Assembly (NCBI RefSeq): GCF_016765655.2
Contig: NZ_CP086106.1
Span: forward strand, 4,734,501 to 4,798,500
Direction of reading: 5' to 3'
DNA from: Skermanella mucosa
GTDB taxonomy: Bacteria; Pseudomonadota; Alphaproteobacteria; Azospirillales; Azospirillaceae
DNA length: 64,000 nucleotides
Shown here: positions 24,511-33,440 of the stretch, piece after piece
How positions within the stretch are numbered: position 1 is the stretch's first letter
How the letters are laid out: each line of letters begins with the position of its first letter
The notes under the pieces: generated by a model
Told to the model about the DNA's origin: nothing
The model's input: only the letters and a program-made list of their open reading frames with translations
Database searches by the model: none
Position numbers and translations under genes: made by a program

Positions 24511-25437
24511 GTGAACCGCCTTTTGAGGATTTCACGAATTACTTGGGCTGGGGCAGGCGCACTGCTCATTGCTGCCGCACCAAGCAGTGCGCCTGCCCAG
24601 GAACTCGAACCACGCGCCTACTCGCCCTCTCCATTGGGAGTGAACTTCCTGGGTCTCAGTTACCTCCGGTCCACCGGCGGCGTCGCCGTCGATCCCTCCC
24701 TGCCGTTGGACAACATCGAGGCGGAGGTCAACACGGCTTCTCTGATCTATGCGCGCACGTTCGGTCTGTTCGGACGCTCGGCCAGCATTGGTTTCGTCCT
24801 ACCTTATTCCCAGGCCGACGTCAGTGGCGACGTGTTCAAGCAGCAGCGGGCAGTCACCCGTTCCGGTTTGGCCGACCCACGCTTGCGCCTGGCGGTGAAC
24901 ATATTCGGCGGACCGGCGCTCGATCGGAAGGAGTTCGCCGCCCGCGAACCCACCACCACATTGGGTGCCAGCATCGTGGTCGTGGCGCCGTTCGGTGATT
25001 ACGACCCCAACCGGCTGATCAATCTGGGCTCGAACCGCTGGGCGTTCAAACCTGAAATCGGGGTGTACCAACCCCTCGGTCCCTGGTCCCTGGAACTCTA
25101 TACGGGCGCGTGGTTCTACACGGATAATGACGAATTCCTAGGCGGCTTCCGACGGGAACAGGAGCCTATCGCCACCCTCCAAGCCCATGTCGGCTACACG
25201 TTCCGCCCGAAACTGTGGCTGGCGGCCGATGCGACATACTACGCCGGCGGGCGAAGCACGGTGAATGGCGTCCAGAACGACGACCGCCAGGAAAACACCC
25301 GGTTCGGACTTACCCTCTCCCTTCCCGTAGCACAGGGCCATTCGCTGAAGCTGAACTGGTCGGAAGGCGTCACGGAGCGGATCGGAACCAGCTTCACCAC
25401 CTTTGGCGTCACCTGGCAGTACACTTGGTTCGATTGA
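24511..25437 (+). CDS. Outer-membrane transporter-like protein (MetA-pathway/phenol type)
   Basis: The 308-residue protein has a signal peptide ending SSAPAQ-E and a beta-rich body of the Phenol_MetA_deg (PF13557-like) family: ARAYSPSPLGVNFLGLSYL-type opening, SIGFVLPYSQADVSG, RSGLADPRLRLAVN and the C-terminal aromatic strand TWQYTWFD expected of an outer-membrane barrel. These proteins are proposed to admit aromatic or hydrophobic compounds. GTG 24511 is preferred because it gives a cleaner signal peptide and a purine-rich site at the usual distance; ATG 24481 is the in-frame alternative. It stands alone behind the motif pair. Confidence 0.82.
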   Translation: MNRLLRISRITWAGAGALLIAAAPSSAPAQELEPRAYSPSPLGVNFLGLSYLRSTGGVAVDPSLPLDNIEAEVNTASLIYARTFGLFGRSASIGFVLPYSQADVSGDVFKQQRAVTRSGLADPRLRLAVNIFGGPALDRKEFAAREPTTTLGASIVVVAPFGDYDPNRLINLGSNRWAFKPEIGVYQPLGPWSLELYTGAWFYTDNDEFLGGFRREQEPIATLQAHVGYTFRPKLWLAADATYYAGGRSTVNGVQNDDRQENTRFGLTLSLPVAQGHSLKLNWSEGVTERIGTSFTTFGVTWQYTWFD

Positions 25438-25460
25438 ATCCGCGGCCGCCGGACAGGCGC

Positions 25461-27338
25461 TCAGTCTCTCTCGTCGGCGGCTTCCCAGTACGGGGCGACG
25501 TCCAGCCCGGCTTTCCTCAGCCCGTCGATCATCCTGGCGATGATGGCCGGATCGATGTTCCGCCGCTCGAACTCGAACAGGGCCTTGTCTCCGAAATTCG
25601 GGTAGAGCCTGAGGATCTCATCGACTTCGTGGGTCGCGTCGTCCTTGCTGCCGGTCTGGCCATGGATCATCGCGAGCACGACATGGGTGTAGACGAGGTT
25701 CGGAGTCCCGATCCTCCGAGCCTCCGCCAGGGCCTCGTCGTACCGGCCATGCATATAGTGGAACAAGGCGATGAAGAGGCGATACCAGCTGGGTTGAGCC
25801 GGGTTGCGTTCGAACGCCTCCCTTATGAGGGGAATACCCCTGTCCCAGTCACCGGTGAGACTGTAGGCCCTCCCGAGATCGGCGAGGATGTCGCTGTCGT
25901 GCGGGTTGAGAGCAAGCGCCCGCTCGTACGACGCGATGCTGAGAGGCACCTCGCGCCGCAGCCAGTGGGCAATCCCGAGTGCCTGGAGCGGCAGCGGATT
26001 GTCCGGCGCCAAGGCCACGGCGTGACGCGCCACCTGGAGGGCCGTGCCGACCGGATCGGGACGCTCGGTGCTCGGGTTGAAATCGACCCGGAGCTCGTCC
26101 GTGTAGATGAAGGCGAGGGCCGCCCAGGCATCGGCGTAGTTGGGATCGGTCTCGACCGCCCGTTCCAGGCAAGCCCGAACCTGTTTGTGCATCTCCGCGT
26201 CCGGCTGCCGCCAATACTCACGGGTCCGCAGGACACATTCGTAGGACGACAACGAGTCGGAGGGGCGCCCGGCGGTGCTTTGCAGCTCCACCTTTTCTAT
26301 GACGCCGTGCGGCTGCACCAGCACGCGGGCGGCCTTCGCGGCGATGTCGTGCCGCAGGTCGATCATGGTACCGGGATTGAATTCCCGCCGGAAGCTGTCG
26401 GACCAGAGATACCGGTTGTCCGAAGCCCGCAGCAGGGCCGCGTTGACCTGGATCTCGCCCGCCACCCGGGTGATGCTGCCCTTCAGCACATAGTCTATGT
26501 GAGCGTCCGGGACCGCGTCGCGCAGAGCGGACCCGGTGCGGAATCGGAAGCTGGTGTCTGCATCGTAGACGAGGACGTTCCTGAAGCGTAGCAGGGCGTT
26601 GATCACTTCCTCCGTGATACCCTTGGCGAAGATTTCCTGCGCTGGGTCGTCACCGTCATTCTCGAACGGCACCACCATGATCGAGGGAACCCGCCCGGTG
26701 ATTTTCCGCTCTTCTTCCGAAACCCGGGTCTGGAGAAAAAGGCCCTCTCCCCAGAGGATCGTGATCAGTACGGCCGACAGGGACAGGATGCCCACCAGAA
26801 GGCAAGTCCGCTTCGGCAAGGACCAGCGGGACGGCGCCAAGGGCGGACTCGAAGGCACCGCCTCCCCAGCGACCTGATCAGCAGCCGCGGGAGCCGGATT
26901 GATCTCGACCAGCCGTCCCGCAGCCAACCGTCCCTCGGCTGGCTGTTCATCATCTTCCAGGGGGGCGGGAACGGAGGCTGCGACCTCATCCCTCACGATG
27001 AACCGAGGCACGTAGCCACCCTTCGGGATCGTGATCCGGACCCGGTCCGCAATTCCCTCGGTCAGGTAATAGTGCTCCAGGCAGCGGCGAAGCCGGCCGG
27101 CCTCGATCCGGACCACCGGATCGCTTACGGGGTCGAAGCTCGGATCCCGGTCGAAGGCGTCGATCGCGATGGTGTAGGCTTTGATCCGATCGGCTTGTCC
27201 CGCAAGCGTTTCCTCCACGATGAATTTCAGGAAACGCCGCTTCCTTTCAGAATTGATGAACTCCCGGCTGTTGATGACGCGCTGGAGCGTTTCCTGGATG
27301 AGCTGGGGCGGGATCACTTCATCGGCATCATGAGACAT
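25461..27338 (-). CDS. Membrane protein with winged-helix-like, FlgO-like and TPR regions
   Basis: The 625-residue protein has three parts. Residues 1-120 contain the block SERKRRFLKFIVEETLAG / IDAFDRDPSFDP / VVRIEAGRLRRCLEHYY, the N-terminal domain found in alphaproteobacterial proteins often annotated as adenylate-cyclase-like. A membrane helix lies near 185-205. Beyond it, SIMVVPFENDGDDPAQE...GITEEVI resembles the FlgO/TolB-N-like domain, followed by at least five TPR-like repeats (WAALAFIYTDELR, GRAYSLTGDWDRG). There is no cyclase catalytic domain, so that name should be avoided. A sensing or scaffolding role is inferred. ATG 27338 is taken; the long upstream frame looks non-coding. Confidence 0.82.
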   Translation of the reverse strand: MSHDADEVIPPQLIQETLQRVINSREFINSERKRRFLKFIVEETLAGQADRIKAYTIAIDAFDRDPSFDPVSDPVVRIEAGRLRRCLEHYYLTEGIADRVRITIPKGGYVPRFIVRDEVAASVPAPLEDDEQPAEGRLAAGRLVEINPAPAAADQVAGEAVPSSPPLAPSRWSLPKRTCLLVGILSLSAVLITILWGEGLFLQTRVSEEERKITGRVPSIMVVPFENDGDDPAQEIFAKGITEEVINALLRFRNVLVYDADTSFRFRTGSALRDAVPDAHIDYVLKGSITRVAGEIQVNAALLRASDNRYLWSDSFRREFNPGTMIDLRHDIAAKAARVLVQPHGVIEKVELQSTAGRPSDSLSSYECVLRTREYWRQPDAEMHKQVRACLERAVETDPNYADAWAALAFIYTDELRVDFNPSTERPDPVGTALQVARHAVALAPDNPLPLQALGIAHWLRREVPLSIASYERALALNPHDSDILADLGRAYSLTGDWDRGIPLIREAFERNPAQPSWYRLFIALFHYMHGRYDEALAEARRIGTPNLVYTHVVLAMIHGQTGSKDDATHEVDEILRLYPNFGDKALFEFERRNIDPAIIARMIDGLRKAGLDVAPYWEAADERD

Positions 27339-27976
27339 GGGACTGCCTGACCGTTTGTCGCACTCGAATTGAGGTAGATACGTCGGCGCTCTGAGAGTTT
27401 CGACTTTGCACAGCGGTTGGAAACGATTGGCAAAGCTCTTGGAGGCTTCATTGATCGACACCAAGGATAGCTTATGGGGCTGGCTGTTTGTCGGCAATAC
27501 TGAACTGCTTCAGTATATATTAATTAACTCTCATGCACGCGTTGGAAGATAAGGAATCCTGACTGCTCTGCAGTGGGGGCAATCATCCAGATTCTTGGAT
27601 TTCAATTCATAGCCATTGGTTTATATTGATATTAATTAATGGCCACTGAAAAGGTAGGGTCAACGTTTTTTCTGAAACCGTTGATCCGCAGTGATGGATA
27701 GCCTTCAAGAAGACTATCGGATTGCGCGTGATCATTCAGGCCGCGAAAGTGATATGTTCCAATACCCCGCGATACCACCTTGGAATTCCGCTTGCACGCG
27801 GGACTCGCGTGAGCGGCCTGTTACCGTATCAAGTTTACGGTTGCAGGCTTTACAGGTACGGGCGAGCCGATCAGCCTTCTGGCTGGTTTCTTTGACCGCT
27901 CGACCCATCAGCCGCGGACTCAGCTTCCGCCTTCTCAAGCATCGAAGGCTTTACTCCAAAACCGGTGAGAGCGTCC
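27339..27976. other. 638-bp AT-rich intergenic region
   Basis: The region separates divergent genes. It contains two identical AT-rich 11-mers ATATTAATTAA (27517-27527 and 27629-27639), a small hairpin ACTGAA/TTCAGT with loop CTGC (27499-27514), and the GTTACCGT site at 27820. Base composition is far lower in GC than the flanks. Open frames inside are poor in high-GC third positions, and I support no gene. Confidence 0.6.
27820..27844 (+). promoter_or_regulatory. GTTACCGT motif with degenerate partner
   Basis: GTTACCGTATC (27820-27830) is followed at 27834-27844 by TTTACGGTTGC, an imperfect inverse of the same motif. The pair lies about 150 bp upstream of the small gene at 27977. Confidence 0.5.
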
Positions 27977-28240
27977 ATGTCGGAGAGGGTTCGGTATATC
28001 GTCGAACGGTTTCCAGACTTGGCGTCGGCTGTCAAGCAGTACAGTTCGGACAATCGCTTTTTCCGCGGACTATGCGAGGACTACGGAGAGGCGGTCGAAG
28101 CCTTGCTGCAATGTGAAAGTTCGAACAATCCCACGGATTTCGAACGTGCCGACGCCTGCCGCGAACTCATTATGGATCTTGAACGTGAAGTCCTGATCGA
28201 GCTGCATCGGTGGAACGATGACCACGGAGATTCCGCCTGA
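27977..28240 (+). CDS. Small alpha-helical protein of unknown function
   Basis: The 87-residue product (MSERVRYIVERFPDL...) appears fully helical and acidic, with two blocks: AVKQYSSDNRFFRGLCEDYGEAVEALL and ADACRELIMDLEREVLIELH. There is no signal peptide or membrane helix. GTGAGAG upstream of ATG 27977 is an acceptable ribosome site. The FR-LC-DY pattern occurs in small uncharacterised alphaproteobacterial proteins, but I cannot name a family. It is 137 bp upstream of the exported helical protein and may be transcribed with it or independently, since another motif site lies between them. Confidence 0.65.
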   Translation: MSERVRYIVERFPDLASAVKQYSSDNRFFRGLCEDYGEAVEALLQCESSNNPTDFERADACRELIMDLEREVLIELHRWNDDHGDSA

Positions 28241-28281
28241 ACCGCATCGGAGCCCCGGAAACGGGTCCGGGCCTGATGCAG

Positions 28282-28292
28282 GTTACCGTAGC
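28282..28292 (+). promoter_or_regulatory. GTTACCGT motif, single site
   Basis: GTTACCGTAGC lies 86 bp upstream of the exported helical protein gene (28378) and has no clear partner. Confidence 0.5.
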
Positions 28293-28377
28293 ATACTCCC
28301 GCCGACCCGCGCCCGGTCCCATTCTGCAGCCCTTGATGCATGAAATTGCCCAGAGGGCAAAACCACGGGAGAAAACA

Positions 28378-28923
28378 ATGGGCAATAGAGCCGAGAGCTG
28401 CACCTGGTCATCCCCGCTCATCACCGCCGGCATCGTCGTCAGCCTGTTTCTCGGCGGTTTCGCCCTGTCCCCCACCATCGCGGCCCCCCGGACCGCCGAG
28501 ACCGAGAAGACGGCCGACAAGAAGAACGCCGAGCAATATATCGAGCTGGTGCGCCGGGATCTGCGTCAGGACAGGCGCGAAATAATCGGGGAGGCGCTGG
28601 CCCTCAATCCGACAGAAGCCGAAGCGTTCTGGCCGGTCTACGAGCGCTACGAAGCGGAACTGAACCGTCTCGGTGACGAGAAGCTCGCCTTGATCAATGA
28701 TTACGCGGATAACTACAAAACCATGACCGAGGCCAAGGCCGGCGAACTGACCCGCAAGGCCATAGACCTGGACATCCTGCGGACGAGCCTGCTGCAGCAA
28801 TACCTGCCGCAATTCCAAAAGGTGCTGACCAACAGGCGCGCCGCGCAGTTCTATCAGATCGAGATGCCCCTGCTGAAGATCGTCGATCTTCAGATCGCCG
28901 CCCAGTTGCCGATGATGCCCTGA
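28378..28923 (+). CDS. Exported helical protein, Spy-like in character
   Basis: The 181-residue protein has a long N-terminal signal (ITAGIVVSLFLGGFALSPTIAA) and a helical periplasmic domain: RRDLRQDRREIIGEALALNPTEA, FWPVYERYEAELNRLGDEKLALI, and RTSLLQQYLPQFQKVL. The architecture recalls Spy/CpxP-type periplasmic chaperones, but the LTxxQ signatures are not evident, so the link is only by general form. GGGAG is 9 bases before ATG 28378. A motif site lies in its promoter region. It converges with the AI-2E-family transporter gene, 11 bp apart. Confidence 0.75.
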   Translation: MGNRAESCTWSSPLITAGIVVSLFLGGFALSPTIAAPRTAETEKTADKKNAEQYIELVRRDLRQDRREIIGEALALNPTEAEAFWPVYERYEAELNRLGDEKLALINDYADNYKTMTEAKAGELTRKAIDLDILRTSLLQQYLPQFQKVLTNRRAAQFYQIEMPLLKIVDLQIAAQLPMMP

Positions 28924-28934
28924 TCGGCCGGCGC

Positions 28935-30080
28935 TCACGCCTCGCTGTGGGCGGCAGGCTTGCCACTCCGCCTCTCTTTCTCCATCCCGATCCATTCCAT
29001 GACCAGCGTATAGCCGAGGGCGATAAGGCACGGTCCAAGAAACAGCCCGATGAAGCCGAAGGTGAGCAGGCCGCCGAACAGTCCGAGAAGTATCATCATC
29101 ATGGGAAGATCGCTGCCCCGGCTCACCAGGAAAGTTCGCAGCAGCGCCTCGATCACGCTGAACACCATGACGCTCCAGACGATCAGGAAGATGGCCCACC
29201 CGGTCTCCCCGATGGTGAACAGCCAGATCGTCGCGGGCAGCCAGATCAGTATCGGCCCGACCGGGACCAGCGTCAGGAAGAAGCATAGGAACCCGAGCAG
29301 GATGGCGCCGGGGACACCGGCGATCCAAAAGCCGATCGCCGCCAGAACGGCCTCCGTAAGGTTGGTTCCGATGATGCCGTAGACGACACTCTTCAAGGTG
29401 CCGGCCGCGACATCCAGCAGATGGGGGCCTCGCCGTCCGGCCAGCCGCTCCAGCACGGAGCTGAGGGCCACGGCGGCGCGCTGGCCATCACGGTACAGGA
29501 ACAAGGCGATCAGCAGGCTGATGAAGATTTGCAGTACGCCTGAGCCGATCAATGCGCCGAAGCCAAGGATCCAGGCGCGCGCGTGCTGGACATAGGGTTC
29601 CAGCGTGGCGGCCGCTTCGACGCTGCCAGCTGCCAGGTCGGACCAGAACGCGTGGAACCGGGATCCCAGCAGCGGCACCGTCTCCACCCAGGGCGGCGGG
29701 TACGGAACACCGCTGTTCCGCCATTCCTGAAGCTTAGCGGCAATCTGCGCGACATTCTCCGCCAGATTGTGGCCGAGCAGCACCAGCGGGATCAGGAAGA
29801 CGGTGAAAGCCGCCAGGGTCAGGAGGGCAGCCGACGCGCCCGTACGCCCGCCCAGCGCCCGCGTCAGCCTGACGTGCATCGGCCAGGTCGAAATGGTGAG
29901 GATGATGCCCCACAGCAGCGCCGACAGGAACGGCTTCATCACCAGATAGCACCCGATCGCCAGGATCAGCAGGCAGGCCAGGGCTACCACCCGCTCGACC
30001 AGATGGTCGCCGTCATTTCTTCGAAGGCGGCTGCCCAGGCCGGTGGTTTGGGCAGCACTTCCCAAATGCCTGTCGATCAT
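28935..30080 (-). CDS. AI-2E/PerM-family membrane transporter
   Basis: The 381-residue protein has seven to eight hydrophobic helices in the AI-2E_transport (UPF0118/PerM) arrangement, with the long central amphipathic region (about 110-165) and the conserved late block FLTLVPVGPILIWLPA and LGLFGGLLTFGFIGLFLGP. Members export autoinducer-2, or act as Na+/H+ antiporters or uncharacterised permeases, so the function is open. ATG 30080 (MIDRHLGS) is preferred; the upstream extension is unlike coding sequence. It is divergent from the FabI-like gene across a 362-bp region with the motif pair. Confidence 0.85.
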   Translation of the reverse strand: MIDRHLGSAAQTTGLGSRLRRNDGDHLVERVVALACLLILAIGCYLVMKPFLSALLWGIILTISTWPMHVRLTRALGGRTGASAALLTLAAFTVFLIPLVLLGHNLAENVAQIAAKLQEWRNSGVPYPPPWVETVPLLGSRFHAFWSDLAAGSVEAAATLEPYVQHARAWILGFGALIGSGVLQIFISLLIALFLYRDGQRAAVALSSVLERLAGRRGPHLLDVAAGTLKSVVYGIIGTNLTEAVLAAIGFWIAGVPGAILLGFLCFFLTLVPVGPILIWLPATIWLFTIGETGWAIFLIVWSVMVFSVIEALLRTFLVSRGSDLPMMMILLGLFGGLLTFGFIGLFLGPCLIALGYTLVMEWIGMEKERRSGKPAAHSEA

Positions 30081-30249
30081 GGTCGGCGCCCCTCTCACAA
30101 GTATGGCCAACGCGTTCCAATAGCTCCCGTCGGCAAAGCGGAAGACACGGAAATCGGCGTCAGCAAACGCATCGCGCGCGATCGATGCCGACATGACGCC
30201 AAGTCAATGAAGTCAGTATCGGCGTCCTCGCATGGCGTCGGCAGTAGCT

Positions 30250-30338
30250 TACGGTAGCAAGCCGTGGTGAGGGGGCACCGTCGCCGGATCACCGGCTTCC
30301 GTTACCGTTGCAGACCGCCTGTTACCGTTGCACGGTTG
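30250..30338 (+). promoter_or_regulatory. Direct GTTACCGTTGC pair upstream of the fabI-like unit
   Basis: Two identical 11-mers GTTACCGTTGC lie at 30301-30311 and 30321-30331, exactly 20 bp start to start, two helical turns. A further ACGGTTGC follows at 30333-30340, and a minus-orientation TTACGGTAGC lies at about 30250. The direct pair is about 110 bp before the FabI-like start, as expected for a response-regulator-type activator site. Confidence 0.65.
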
Positions 30339-30442
30339 CGGCACGCTCCCGCCTGGAGGATCGTCACAGACTGGCCGGATCACCGGCCCCGAAATTCGCC
30401 AGCCGAGCGGGTTTGCTGGCATCCATTCTTCGGAGGCTTTCC

Positions 30443-31213
30443 ATGGCACTGCCAACTCTCCAGGGGAAACGCGGCCTCGTGGTGGGTATCGCCAACGCGA
30501 ACAGCATCGCTTTCGGCTGCGCCAAGGCATTCCGCGAAATGGGAGCGGACCTCGCGGTCACCTACCTCAACGAAAAGGCGGAGCCCCATGTGCGGCCGCT
30601 GGCGGAAGGCCTTGGCTCGGACATGATCATGTCCTGTGATCTGAGGCAACCGGGCGAGCTCGAGGCGGTCTTCGGCACCATACGCGAACGCTGGGGCCGG
30701 CTCGATTTCCTTCTCCATTCCGTCGCCTTCGCGCCACGCGAGGACCTTCATGCCCGGGTCGTCGATTGTTCGGCGGAAGGGTTCGCGCTCGCCATGGATG
30801 TTTCCTGCCACTCGTTCATCCGCATGGCGAAGCTGGCGGAGCCGCTGATGACCGAGGGCGGCTGCCTGATGACCGTCACCTTCTTCGGGGCGGAGAAGGT
30901 GGTCGAGCACTACAACATGATGGGGCCGGTGAAGGCCGCCCTGGAAAGCTCCGTCCGCTACATGGCGGCCGAACTCGGCGGCAAGGGCATCCGCGTGCAC
31001 GCCCTGTCCCCCGGAGCCATGGCGACGCGCGCGGCCTCCGGGATCGACCGCTTCGACGAGTTGCTCGCGCGCACGGCGGAACGCGCACCCACCCACCACC
31101 TCGTCACCGTCGAGGACATCGGGCCGTCCGCCGCTTTCCTGGCCAGCGACGCCGCGAGGCAGCTGACCGGGCTTACGCTCTATATCGATGGTGGCTACCA
31201 TATCGTGGGATAA
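30443..31213 (+). CDS. FabI-like enoyl-reductase/SDR
   Basis: The 256-residue protein aligns throughout with enoyl-ACP reductase FabI: VVGIANANSIAFGCAKAF for cofactor binding, HSVAFAPRE, and active-site segment FFGAEKVVEHYNMMGPVKAALE. Tyr157 and Lys164 match the E. coli catalytic Tyr156 and Lys163, but the position of E. coli Tyr146 is Phe147. This divergent type is typically found next to phosphotransacetylase/acetate kinase/DUF3141 genes rather than with fatty-acid genes, so it may reduce another enoyl or keto thioester. CGGAGG precedes ATG 30443. It heads the plus-strand unit, overlapping the channel gene by 26 bp. Confidence 0.9.
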   Translation: MALPTLQGKRGLVVGIANANSIAFGCAKAFREMGADLAVTYLNEKAEPHVRPLAEGLGSDMIMSCDLRQPGELEAVFGTIRERWGRLDFLLHSVAFAPREDLHARVVDCSAEGFALAMDVSCHSFIRMAKLAEPLMTEGGCLMTVTFFGAEKVVEHYNMMGPVKAALESSVRYMAAELGGKGIRVHALSPGAMATRAASGIDRFDELLARTAERAPTHHLVTVEDIGPSAAFLASDAARQLTGLTLYIDGGYHIVG

Positions 31214-33368
31214 GGGCTGCCCGGGTCGGCCCCTCGCCATCGCCTTTGCCATTCTTGTCCAGCTGCTTCCGCCGGTGTTGCCATCCGCCATGGCGCAGCC
31301 GGTGGAGGGTGCGCCCGCCAACCAGGTCGATACCCTGCTGCGGGTATTCCCTGATGGGCTGACGCCGGAGCAGGCGGACGCCGTGCTCGCAGTGATGGGC
31401 GAGGCGGAACTGCGTAGCGCGCTTCGGCCGCGGCTTCTGGCCGGCCCGGAAGGGGGCAAGCCCCCTGCCGCGGAAGCCGCGCCCTTGGCGGCCTATGCGA
31501 ACCGGATCGATGCCGTGGCCGCTGCGTTTCCGCGGGTGCCCGGGGCGATCGCGGAAGCCTTTGCCCGGCCGAACGGGCGGGATGCCGCCGTGAGCCCTGC
31601 GAGACTTGGCCTGTCGATCCTGTTCCTGTTCGCCGTCGGGACTGCGGCTCTGCTGGCCGCTCGGCGGCTATTGCCGGAATCCGGCCCGGAAGCCGGCGGC
31701 AATGCCCTGTCCCGCGCGGCCCGCGGCCTCGGCATTCAGGCGGTGCGGATCACGGCGTTCCTGGTGGGCCTGCTGCTGGGATACGCGATCCTGCGCCCCT
31801 CTCACCCCGCGGCCCCGGCAGTCCTGATCGCGGTGCTGCAAGCGGCGGTCACCGTGTCCATCGCCGACCTGGTGACCCGGTTCCTGTGCGCGCCGGACCA
31901 TCCTGAAAGACGGCTGCTGCCGGTGGGCGACGGGGGTGCCCGACCCATACATCGGACTGCGGTCACCGCCGCCGTGCTCACCGCGACGACGCTGGGCCTG
32001 GCGGACCTGCTCGGCGCCCTGGGTATGGCCTACGACCCGTTGATCGCCCTGGTTCTTCCGATCAGCACGGCACCGTTCGTCTACTTGCTGTACAGGATGT
32101 GGAGCAGCCGACCTGCGATGATCCATGCGCTTCGCGACCATCTCGGGCTGGAGGCCCAGGAAGTTCCAACCCTCGCCTTGGGCCTGGCCCTGGCGACCCT
32201 ATACCTGGTCGGCCTTTGGCTTACCGCCGCCGCCGCCGCACTGCGGCTGGAAACCGGAATAGGCCTGCGCCTGCTGCTGAGCCTATTCCTGTCGGCAGCC
32301 GTGCCATTGCTCGCATTGATGCTCAGGCGTCCTGTCGTCCGGTTCTACCGGACGCCCGGCGAGCAGACCGACAGCAGGGCGGCCCTCCGGCTGATGCGCG
32401 CGGTATGGGTCGCCCTGCTGGTGCTGGGCGTGGTGGCGACGGCCTTCATCTGGGGCTTCGACCCGGCTGCCCATGTCGGGCTGGGCGGCATCGTCGTGCG
32501 CCTGCTGTTCGACCTGGGCGTCGTCCTGCTGCTCGGTTATGTCGGGTGGGAACTGCTCGCCCGGTCGTTTGACCGCGTGATGACCGCGAACACCGTCGGG
32601 GACCAGCGCACCGCCCAGCGCGTGGCGACCTTGATGCCGCTGGTCCGCAAGTTCCTCCAGGTGGTGCTGGTCGCCATCGTCGTGATGATCGTCCTGTCTT
32701 CCATGGGTATTGCGATCGGCCCGTTGCTGGCGGGAGCCGGCGTGGTCGGCATCGCGGTCGGGCTGGGGGCGCAATCGACCATCGCTGACGTGCTGTCCGG
32801 GGTCTTCTTCCTGCTGGAGGACGCGTTCCATATCGGCGACTATGTGGAGGTCGGCAATCTTCGCGGCACTGTCGAGGGGATCTCGCTGCGCTCGCTCAAG
32901 CTGCGCCATCACCGGGGCGCGGTGCATACCCTGCCGTTCGGCCAGATCAAGGCGCTGACCAACCTGACGCGCGATTGGTCCCTGATGCGGCTGGAGTTCC
33001 GCGTTGCGCCGGATACCGACCTCGCCATGGTCAAGCGGATCATCAAGGACATCAGCAAGGAACTGCAAGCCGATCCGGAGATGGGCCCCAGCTTCATCGA
33101 GCCCCTGAAATCCCAGGGCGTGCGCCGCGTGGAGGATGACGCCGTGATCATCGGCATCAAGTACGTCACCAAGCCGGGCGAGCAGTTCGTCATCCGGCGG
33201 GAAGCCTATCAGCGCATCCTCAAGGCCTTCAAGGCGAACGGGATCGACCTGGTTGGCCGTGGCGTGGTCGTCCGGGTGGACGATCCCCATGCCGGCGAAC
33301 ATGCGGTCGGATTCGCCGCGGCGCAGGCGATCCGCGATACGCGGCAAGACAAAGCCAGTGCTGACTGA
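31188..33368 (+). CDS. Large MscS-family mechanosensitive channel
   Basis: The 726-residue protein has a signal-like N-terminus (IAFAILVQLLPPVLPSAMAQ), a periplasmic helical region (about 35-125), roughly ten membrane helices and a C-terminal MscS core: pore helix GPLLAGAGVVGIAVGLGAQ in short blocks, FFLLEDAFHIGDYVEVGNLRGTVEGI and the beta domain LPFGQIKALTN. It should open under membrane tension and release solutes. ATG 31188 overlaps the FabI-like gene and lacks a clear ribosome site, so coupling is assumed; an internal ATG 31290 would remove the signal. It is a second-unit neighbour of PPK2. Confidence 0.85.
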   Translation: MVATISWDKGCPGRPLAIAFAILVQLLPPVLPSAMAQPVEGAPANQVDTLLRVFPDGLTPEQADAVLAVMGEAELRSALRPRLLAGPEGGKPPAAEAAPLAAYANRIDAVAAAFPRVPGAIAEAFARPNGRDAAVSPARLGLSILFLFAVGTAALLAARRLLPESGPEAGGNALSRAARGLGIQAVRITAFLVGLLLGYAILRPSHPAAPAVLIAVLQAAVTVSIADLVTRFLCAPDHPERRLLPVGDGGARPIHRTAVTAAVLTATTLGLADLLGALGMAYDPLIALVLPISTAPFVYLLYRMWSSRPAMIHALRDHLGLEAQEVPTLALGLALATLYLVGLWLTAAAAALRLETGIGLRLLLSLFLSAAVPLLALMLRRPVVRFYRTPGEQTDSRAALRLMRAVWVALLVLGVVATAFIWGFDPAAHVGLGGIVVRLLFDLGVVLLLGYVGWELLARSFDRVMTANTVGDQRTAQRVATLMPLVRKFLQVVLVAIVVMIVLSSMGIAIGPLLAGAGVVGIAVGLGAQSTIADVLSGVFFLLEDAFHIGDYVEVGNLRGTVEGISLRSLKLRHHRGAVHTLPFGQIKALTNLTRDWSLMRLEFRVAPDTDLAMVKRIIKDISKELQADPEMGPSFIEPLKSQGVRRVEDDAVIIGIKYVTKPGEQFVIRREAYQRILKAFKANGIDLVGRGVVVRVDDPHAGEHAVGFAAAQAIRDTRQDKASAD

Positions 33369-33440
33369 GGTTCGAGTTTCTTGATCGGCCGATTGCAGCG
33401 CTGGGGTGCCGCCCCGTCGGACTGGCAATAGGGGAGAGTG

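Noticed and set aside
25461-27338. Adenylate cyclase
   Set aside because: The N-terminal and TPR regions resemble proteins so labelled, but no cyclase catalytic domain is present.
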